From NCBI GenBank assembly GCA_937881285.1, contig CALGEU010000122.1, positions 1 through 8,311 on the forward strand: a stretch of DNA of 8,311 bases, read 5' to 3'. The stretch is from an uncultured Clostridia bacterium. GTDB lineage: Bacteria > Bacillota > Clostridia > Christensenellales > CAG-917. The number at the start of each line of letters is the position of its first letter. Position 1 is the stretch's first letter. The notes below the pieces were generated by a model that worked only from the letters and a program-made list of their open reading frames with translations, was not told the origin of the DNA and made no database searches. This document shows positions 1 through 5,118 of the stretch, piece after piece. The position numbers and the translations under genes were made by a program.

Positions 1-1327
1 TCGTGTCAAGTTCTTTGTTGTCGTCGTCGTTTTCTTCCACCGTAGCGGAATACACTGCGGTAAAGCCCTTGAATTTGACGCTCTTGCCCCTAACGACGAA
101 ACCGAGTTTTTCGTCGCCGCATTCGCCGAGAATGTGAACTCTCATCGTGTTGTACTGCGCAGGAGTCATTTGAGATGCCATAAAACGCTCGTAGATGAGT
201 TTGTAGAGTCTGAACGCGTCTCTGTCCATTTTCCCTTCGAGAGACTTCGGCGTGCGGTTCAAATCGATAGGTCTGATTGCTTCGTGCGCGTCCTGTGCGT
301 TCTCGCTGGTTTTGTAGATATTCTGCGTCTTGGGCGCGTATTCTTCACCGTAATTCTTTGCGATGAACGAAAGCGCGATTTTCGCAAAATCGGGAGAGAT
401 ACGCACGCTGTCGGTACGGATATACGTGATAAGTGCGTGCTGTCCTTCTCCTTCGATGTCAACGCCTTCGTAGAGTTGTTGCGCAACTCTCGACGTGCGT
501 TCGGCGGTCATGTTGAGTTTGTGGCTCGCTTCCTGCTGCATAGTGCTTGTTGTAAACGGCGGAGCGGGTTTTGACGTAGACACGCTCTTTTTCACTTCGT
601 CCACACGATAATCGCACTTGCGCATAAGGTCCGCTATCGCATATGCGTCGTCGGCATTGTTGGGTTTCACTTTCTCGCCGTTTCTGTCGTTGAGTGCGGC
701 GTTGAAAAGGTTTGATTTCGTCTTTTTTGCGCCGTCTTTGAGCAAAAGCGCGCTTATCGACCAGTACTCTTCGGGCTTGAAGTCGCGGATTTCCTTTTCT
801 CTGTCGACAATCATTTTAAGAGCCGCAGACTGCACGCGTCCGGCAGAAAGACTGGGTTTTAGTTTTCTTGAAAGTATGGGGGAAATTTTGTAACCCACAA
901 GTCTGTCAAGCACTCTTCTTGCCTGCTGGCTGTTGACCAAATCCATGTTGATTTCTCTCGGATTTTCCATAGCCGCGCGCACTGCTTTCGGCGATATTTC
1001 GTTGAACTCGATACGCACTTTGTCGCCCTTCACTCCGAGCGTGTTTTTAAGGTGCCACGATATTGCTTCTCCTTCGCGGTCCGGGTCGGTTGCGAGATAC
1101 ACTTTGTCGTATTTCTTCACCGCTTGAGAGAGTTGTTTTATGGTTGATTCCTTGTCCGGCGTGACGATGTATTGCGGCTTGAAACCGTTGTCGACGTCGA
1201 TACCCAGAGAACGCGCAGGCAAATCGCAAACGTGTCCTTTGGATGCAAGCACCGCAGCGTCGTTGCCGAGATACTTCTGTATCGTTTTGGCTTTGTGCGG
1301 CGACTCAACAATGATGAGTTGTTTCAT
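1..1327 (-). CDS. topA: DNA topoisomerase I (type IA), 3' end cut by window edge
   Basis: TopA relaxes negative supercoils by cutting one strand through a 5'-phosphotyrosine and passing the other strand through the gap. It is cytoplasmic and Mg-dependent. The frame is open from the ATG at 1327 to base 1, giving 442 codons; the C-terminal part, including any zinc-ribbon domains, lies outside. The TOPRIM domain is at the N-terminus: MKQLIIVESPAKAKTI with Glu8, and the acidic triad in ATDPDREGEA with Asp81, Asp83 and Glu85. RRVLDRLVGY and SAGRVQSAAL follow, typical of domain IV. The catalytic tyrosine is Tyr302 in ITYIRTDS, codon at 422-424. The last visible residues are Asp/Asn/Glu-rich (VEENDDDNKELD), perhaps a linker inside the core. 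The start is supported by AAGGAG five bases upstream. The gene lies 108 bases downstream of dprA, a conserved Firmicutes order. Identification is certain; only the C-terminal extent is unknown. Confidence 0.97.
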   Translation of the reverse strand, partial: MKQLIIVESPHKAKTIQKYLGNDAAVLASKGHVCDLPARSLGIDVDNGFKPQYIVTPDKESTIKQLSQAVKKYDKVYLATDPDREGEAISWHLKNTLGVKGDKVRIEFNEISPKAVRAAMENPREINMDLVNSQQARRVLDRLVGYKISPILSRKLKPSLSAGRVQSAALKMIVDREKEIRDFKPEEYWSISALLLKDGAKKTKSNLFNAALNDRNGEKVKPNNADDAYAIADLMRKCDYRVDEVKKSVSTSKPAPPFTTSTMQQEASHKLNMTAERTSRVAQQLYEGVDIEGEGQHALITYIRTDSVRISPDFAKIALSFIAKNYGEEYAPKTQNIYKTSENAQDAHEAIRPIDLNRTPKSLEGKMDRDAFRLYKLIYERFMASQMTPAQYNTMRVHILGECGDEKLGFVVRGKSVKFKGFTAVYSATVEENDDDNKELDT

Positions 1328-1332
1328 TATAT

Positions 1333-1350
1333 CTCCTTGGGGAAAACCCC
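1333..1350 (-). promoter_or_regulatory. topA ribosome binding site with abutting GGGG-TTTT-CCCC hairpin
   Basis: Reading the minus strand, the AAGGAG Shine-Dalgarno (1333-1338) sits five bases before the topA ATG. It is directly preceded by GGGG TTTT CCCC (1339-1350), which can fold into a four-pair GC stem with a four-base loop. The site fixes the topA start. The small hairpin touching the Shine-Dalgarno could tune access to it, but that is inference, and four pairs is weak. A -10-like GATAAT lies just upstream (1357-1362) without a convincing -35, so topA may have its own weak promoter or be read through from dprA. Confidence 0.6.
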
Positions 1351-1435
1351 GCTGTTATTATCTATTTTCGTTTTTCGTCGCGTTTTAACGCCGTTTTTGC
1401 GAGCGTTTTATGCGACTTCGTCGGTTTTTTCGTGT

Positions 1436-2509
1436 TCACGCAAGCGAATAGAAATTGCCTGCGCCTTTGAAAACCAAACCTTCTATTTCAAGGTCGAAAA
1501 GCACGCTCGTAAGTTCGCTCACGCTAAGTCCCGTGACTTCGATTAGTTCTTCAAAGTGCCTTTCGCCGTCGTGCAACGCGTCGAGTATCTCGGTTTGCAC
1601 TATGGACAGTTCAATGGTTTTCTCGACTTTTTCTTCTCTTCTCACACCCATCTGGTCAAGCACGTCTTCGGGCGATATGACGAGTGCGTGCGGCATTTCT
1701 CTAAGCAATTCGTTTCCGCCCGCGCTTTCTTCGTCGTACACGTTTCCGGGCACCGCAAAAACGTCTCTTCCTTGCTCGATTGCAAATCGCATCGTGATGA
1801 GCGAGCCGCTCTTTTTTGCCGCTTGCGGAAGAAAAACCGCGTCTACAAGTCCGCTGACTATGCGATTTCGCTCGGGAAAGTGATATTGAAGCGGTTTCGT
1901 GCCGAGCGGATATTCCGTGACAACCAAACCGTCGTTTGCAAGCACGCTTTCAAGAAGCGAACGATGCTCGGCTGGATACACGACGTCTAGTCCCGAAGCA
2001 AACACCGCAACCGTCGGCTTCGACTGGTTTACGCAAGCAAGGTGCGCTATGCTGTCTATGCCCCTTGCAAAGCCCGATATGACCGTAAGTCCCGCTTTTG
2101 CGAATTCTCTTGAAAACTCGTCAGCAACTTTTGCGCCGTATCGCGTGGGACGTCTCGTCCCGACAACCGCAATGCTCTTTGCTCTCAGTGCGCCGAGATT
2201 GCCTTTTGCAAACAATCCCGTCGGCGCGTCGTATATGTCGAGCAACTTTTCGGGATACTCGTCGTCGTATCTCGTGATGAATTTCACGTCACGTTTTTCA
2301 AGTTCTGCCGCAAGTTCGTCGGCTCGGGCAAGAAGTTTGAAGAACTCCGTTGCGTGTTCGTCCCCGAGCGTTTTGAAAACCGCGCGTCTGCCGCTTTCGC
2401 TTGCAAGTTCGGTTGCGTCTTCCAACTCGTCGAGAAGTGCAGTTCGTTTTTTATTCGACAATTCGCTCACGCTTTGCAACGCAAGCAAAATTTTCTTTCT
2501 TTCGTCCAT
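1436..2509 (-). CDS. dprA: DNA-processing protein DprA (Smf), RecA loader for transformation
   Basis: DprA binds incoming single-stranded DNA in the cytoplasm during natural transformation and loads RecA on it; homologues also occur in bacteria not known to be competent. From the ATG at 2509 the protein has 357 residues, a normal length. The extended Rossmann fold covers about residues 90-290: SIAVVGTRRPTRYG (112-125), LTVISGFARGIDSIAH (141-156), VFASGLDVVYPAEHR (169-183), HFPERNRIVSGL (210-221), KKSGSLIT (232-239) and FAVPGN (251-256). A C-terminal winged-helix-like segment (about 302-357) ends in FYSLA. The usual VVVEA strand is replaced by VFLPQA, a mild divergence. The ATG is preceded by AGGGAGAG. 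A TTG at 2524, overlapping the comM stop as TTGA and with AGGAAG upstream, would add five residues and is the alternative start. It follows comM with about 11 bases between, so the two are probably co-transcribed. Confidence 0.95.
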   Translation of the reverse strand: MDERKKILLALQSVSELSNKKRTALLDELEDATELASESGRRAVFKTLGDEHATEFFKLLARADELAAELEKRDVKFITRYDDEYPEKLLDIYDAPTGLFAKGNLGALRAKSIAVVGTRRPTRYGAKVADEFSREFAKAGLTVISGFARGIDSIAHLACVNQSKPTVAVFASGLDVVYPAEHRSLLESVLANDGLVVTEYPLGTKPLQYHFPERNRIVSGLVDAVFLPQAAKKSGSLITMRFAIEQGRDVFAVPGNVYDEESAGGNELLREMPHALVISPEDVLDQMGVRREEKVEKTIELSIVQTEILDALHDGERHFEELIEVTGLSVSELTSVLFDLEIEGLVFKGAGNFYSLA

Positions 2510-2520
2510 ATCTCTCCCTG

Positions 2521-4047
2521 TCAATGGTACTTCCTGTCAAGTCCCCTGTATTGTATCGCTTCGCCGATATGCGCAGGCAGAATGTTTTCGCTACCTTCTA
2601 TGTCGGCAATGGTTCTTGCCACTTTGAGTATGCGCGTCGTTCCGCGTGCGCTCAGATTGAGTTTTTCAAACGCCTTTTGCAAAAGTCTCTCGCAATCTTT
2701 GTCTATCACGCAATATTTGTTGAGTTCTTTTGCGCCCATTTCGGCGTTCGTGAGTATGCCGTCTTTCTCGAATCTCTTGCGCTGAACAGCACGCACTCTG
2801 TTGACTCTTTCTTTTATCTGTGCGCTCGTCTCGCCGCTCTTTTGAAAGCGCAATTCGTCGTACGAGATATTGTCCACTTCGATTTGCAAATCTATTCTGT
2901 CCATAAGCGGACCACTGAGTTTCGACACGTAATTGTGTATCTGCGACGGCGTGCAACGGCATATCTGATTTTTTGAGCCGTAGTTGCCGCAAGGACACGG
3001 GTTCATGCTTGCTATAAGCATGAAATTTGCCGGATATTCGGTGGTTTGTTGCACTCTTGCAACCGTCACTTTTCTGTCTTCGAGCGGTTGACGCAAAGTT
3101 TCGAGCGCGTGACGGGAATATTCGGGCATCTCGTCAAGGAACAAAACGCCGTGATTTGCAAGGCTCACTTCACCCGGTCTCGCTTTCGCTCCGCCGCCTA
3201 TCAGCGCAGGTACGGTCGTCGTGTGATGCGGCGTTCTGAACGGTCTCGTCGTCACTATGCCGACGTCCGAATCGAGTATGCCTGCGACGGAATGTATTTT
3301 TGTCACTTCCACCGCTTCTTCAAACGTCATCTCGGGCATAATCGTCGGGACGCATTTGGCAAGCATCGTTTTTCCCGCTCCGGGTGGGCCTATCATAAGT
3401 GCGTTATGTCCGCCTGCAACGGCGATTTCAAGCGCGCGCTTTGCAACGCTCTGCCCTTTTACGTCTGCAAAATCCACTCCGTAGCCGTGAGATACGCACG
3501 CGCTCTCGTACGTGGAAGTCGGCACTTTCTCGAACACTACGCCCGAAAGCATTTCGACGACTTCGCGAAGGTTGTTCAGCGCATACACGTCTATGCCTTC
3601 TATGAAACTTGCTTCTCTTGCGTTTGCGGCAGGAATTATAAACTTTCTGTGCCCTGCCTGCATTGCGGATATGAGAAGCGGCATTATGCCGTTTACGTGA
3701 CGAAGTTCGCCGTCAAGCGACAACTCGCCCACAATCACGTATTGCTTGTAAGCCTTGCTTTCTATCTGCCCCGTCGCCGCCATTATTCCGAGCGCAACCG
3801 GCAAGTCGAACGTCGGGCCTTCTTTTTTCGTGTCGGCAGGCGCAAGATTGACGATGATGCGTTTTGCGGGATATTGAAATCCGCTGTTCTTGATTGCAGA
3901 GCGCACTCTTTCCTTGCTTTCTTTCGTTGCCGTGGAAGCAAGCCCCACCATATCGTAGCCCGGCAAACCGCTGTTGATGTCAATTTCGACGTCCACTGCG
4001 TAGCCGGTCAGTCCGTCCAAAGCGTAACTTAAAATTTTTGCGAGCAT
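2521..4047 (-). CDS. comM: ComM/YifB family AAA+ (Mg-chelatase-like) ATPase
   Basis: ComM is a hexameric helicase that drives branch migration when transforming DNA recombines with the chromosome; this role is established in Gram-negative competent species and inferred here. The 508-residue length fits the family. The N-terminal Lon-protease-like domain (about 1-170) starts with MLAKILSYAL and contains SGLPGYDMVGL (26-36) and VNLAPADTKKEGPTFDLPVA (66-85). The AAA+ core has Walker A GPPGAGKT (220-227, Lys226), Walker B VLFLDE (301-306), sensor-1 Asn349 and arginine-finger candidate Arg384 in LMDRIDL. The family's paired cysteines are present in NPCPCG (Cys351, Cys353) and ICRC (Cys363, Cys365). 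The C-terminal helical domain holds LSARGTTRILKVARTIAD (466-483). The ATG at 4047 is backed by GGGGAG six bases upstream. A promoter-like site lies just before it and dprA follows immediately, so this is probably the first gene of a comM-dprA(-topA) transcript. Confidence 0.96.
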   Translation of the reverse strand: MLAKILSYALDGLTGYAVDVEIDINSGLPGYDMVGLASTATKESKERVRSAIKNSGFQYPAKRIIVNLAPADTKKEGPTFDLPVALGIMAATGQIESKAYKQYVIVGELSLDGELRHVNGIMPLLISAMQAGHRKFIIPAANAREASFIEGIDVYALNNLREVVEMLSGVVFEKVPTSTYESACVSHGYGVDFADVKGQSVAKRALEIAVAGGHNALMIGPPGAGKTMLAKCVPTIMPEMTFEEAVEVTKIHSVAGILDSDVGIVTTRPFRTPHHTTTVPALIGGGAKARPGEVSLANHGVLFLDEMPEYSRHALETLRQPLEDRKVTVARVQQTTEYPANFMLIASMNPCPCGNYGSKNQICRCTPSQIHNYVSKLSGPLMDRIDLQIEVDNISYDELRFQKSGETSAQIKERVNRVRAVQRKRFEKDGILTNAEMGAKELNKYCVIDKDCERLLQKAFEKLNLSARGTTRILKVARTIADIEGSENILPAHIGEAIQYRGLDRKYH

Positions 4048-4053
4048 AACGTT

Positions 4054-4059
4054 CTCCCC
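4054..4059 (-). promoter_or_regulatory. comM ribosome binding site
   Basis: The minus strand reads GGGGAG six bases ahead of the comM ATG, a near-consensus Shine-Dalgarno. It supports the start at 4047. Confidence 0.75.
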
Positions 4060-4083
4060 ATATATATTTATATAAGTCTGTTT

Positions 4084-4112
4084 ATTTTACCATACGCGAG
4101 CGAAAAACGCAA
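4084..4112 (-). promoter_or_regulatory. Candidate sigma-A promoter for comM-dprA
   Basis: The minus strand shows TTGCGT (4107-4112), a 17-base spacer and TAAAAT (4084-4089). The -10 matches consensus at five of six positions and the -35 at the three key TTG positions, with ideal spacing. Initiation would fall near 4077, giving a leader of about 30 bases that contains the comM Shine-Dalgarno. It is the best promoter candidate in the window, but was judged by eye only. Confidence 0.5.
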
Positions 4113-4282
4113 TAAGAAATGTGTTCGCCCCTTGCGTAGTCAAGCGCAAAAAAACGATATGTAAAACAAACAAAGCCGTTTAGATACCGCAAAAAATTTA
4201 TTTTTTGTCGCGCTTCCTTTTTTACGATTAAATTGTAAAATATTATTGTTAAACAAATATGAAATCTCGATTAAAACAAGTG
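4113..4282. other. AT-rich intergenic DNA between comM promoter and sip terminator
   Basis: I see no convincing gene here on either strand. The notable structure is an eight-pair AT hairpin, CAAAAAAT TT ATTTTTTG, at about 4192-4209. It has no GC stem to act as a terminator. The rest is low-complexity A/T sequence. Confidence 0.5.
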
Positions 4283-4308
4283 AAAACCGCACTTTTCAGT
4301 GCGGTTTT
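4283..4308 (-). terminator. Rho-independent terminator of the signal peptidase gene
   Basis: AAAACCGCAC (4283-4292) and GTGCGGTTTT (4299-4308) form a perfect ten-pair stem with a six-base loop, starting eight bases past the stop codon at 4316. On the minus strand the stem ends in TTTT and is followed by a T-rich tract interrupted by CACTTG. This is the standard A-tract/GC-stem/T-tract design. On the plus strand the stem is also followed by a T-rich run, so it could work in both directions. It separates the signal peptidase transcript from comM. Confidence 0.8.
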
Positions 4309-4315
4309 GCGTTTT

Positions 4316-5026
4316 TTAATTATTTTTATCGTCGTCGGTTTCGTCGTTTTTGTCGACGAGTTCCAACAGTTTTTTCTTTTCTTCGTCACTCAAATCGTCA
4401 AGCGTTGTTTGGGGCGTTTTCTCTTTTTCAAGTGCAAGTCTGTCTCTCACAAAACCCGCTATCACAAGCGCGAACACGAGACACATCGGCACAACCACTA
4501 TCACGACGTATCCGTACCAATGCGACAAGAACTCTTTAAGTCCGCCGATAAACGCCGATTTTCTGACGAATATCGCCTTGACGTTTTCGGGCGGAAGTTG
4601 CCAATCGTCAACCTTAACAGAGCCGTTGTAAAGTTTGTCTCCTGCCGTTTTGTAATACTGAACGTTGCCGTCTTCGTCTAAGATAATCTCGACGATTCTG
4701 TGCGTTTCGTTGTAGCCTTTTAGCACTCCGCTAGGTGCGGTAAACGTGATGATATCCCCAACTTTCAAGGCGTATTTGTTTTCGACTTTCTTTGAAACAA
4801 TCACTTCGCCTTTTTCTATCGTGCCGCTCATACTGTCGGTGAGCACGTCGAACATATAATAGCCGAAAATCTCCGTCTCTCCGCCGTTTTTCTTTTGAAC
4901 GAGCATAAGCGCAACGAGTGCGACCAAAAACACGAATATCAAAGCCACAACAACCGTGGACACGACGTTGTATATCTTTTTTGCCTTGCTTATATTCTTT
5001 TTCGTCTCGTTTTTGCTCGTTTTCAT
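4316..5026 (-). CDS. Signal peptidase I, SipW/ER-type (Ser-His dyad)
   Basis: This is a membrane serine protease of family S26 that removes signal peptides from exported proteins. The 236-residue protein has a charged cytoplasmic N-terminus, a first membrane segment (about 19-43, VVSTVVVALIFVFLVALVALML), an external catalytic domain, a second membrane segment (about 171-192) and a charged cytoplasmic tail rich in Glu, Asp and Lys. The catalytic serine is Ser65 in VLTDSM. Where bacterial-type enzymes have lysine, this one has histidine, His109 in NETHRIVEI, as in ER, archaeal and SipW enzymes. KVGDIITF (box C/D region) and TAGDKLYNG with Asp130 complete the motifs. Two starts are possible: ATG at 5026, with AAGGTGG about 11 bases upstream, or GTG at 5041, which adds five residues but lacks a good Shine-Dalgarno. 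SipW-type enzymes often sit beside dedicated substrates such as TasA-like proteins; none is visible here. I therefore do not assign the symbol sipW. Confidence 0.88.
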   Translation of the reverse strand: MKTSKNETKKNISKAKKIYNVVSTVVVALIFVFLVALVALMLVQKKNGGETEIFGYYMFDVLTDSMSGTIEKGEVIVSKKVENKYALKVGDIITFTAPSGVLKGYNETHRIVEIILDEDGNVQYYKTAGDKLYNGSVKVDDWQLPPENVKAIFVRKSAFIGGLKEFLSHWYGYVVIVVVPMCLVFALVIAGFVRDRLALEKEKTPQTTLDDLSDEEKKKLLELVDKNDETDDDKNN

Positions 5027-5090
5027 TGCCTTATTTGCCACACCTTGTTTTCAGTCTAACGTCGGCGTGATTTTTCTTTTATATAGCGTT

Positions 5091-5113
5091 CGTGCGCACC
5101 GTCGGTGCGCACG
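5091..5113. repeat. Perfect 10-bp GC-rich inverted repeat in the gap after the 871-residue gene
   Basis: CGTGCGCACC, GTC, GGTGCGCACG is a perfect stem with a three-base loop, five bases past the stop codon of the upstream gene on the minus strand. On neither strand is it followed by a clear T-tract, so it is not a canonical intrinsic terminator. It may protect an mRNA 3' end, slow polymerase or be a dispersed repeat. A TATAAA further along on the minus strand could serve as a -10 for the signal peptidase gene, but its -35 would fall inside the stem. Confidence 0.6.
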
Positions 5114-5118
5114 CTAAA

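Noticed and set aside
134..574. Plus-strand frame opposite topA
   Set aside because: topA is continuous on the minus strand through this region with the catalytic tyrosine at 422-424, so the plus-strand frame is a shadow.
1899..2627. 242-codon plus-strand open frame
   Set aside because: It is antisense to dprA and the comM end, Ser/Ala-rich with no recognisable motif.
3046..4032. 328-codon plus-strand open frame
   Set aside because: It lies entirely antisense to comM, which has all AAA+ motifs intact; the translation is Arg/His/Cys-rich and resembles no protein.
4192..4209. AT hairpin as a second terminator or small RNA
   Set aside because: The stem has almost only A-T pairs, no GC core and no promoter-like site oriented to produce a defined transcript.
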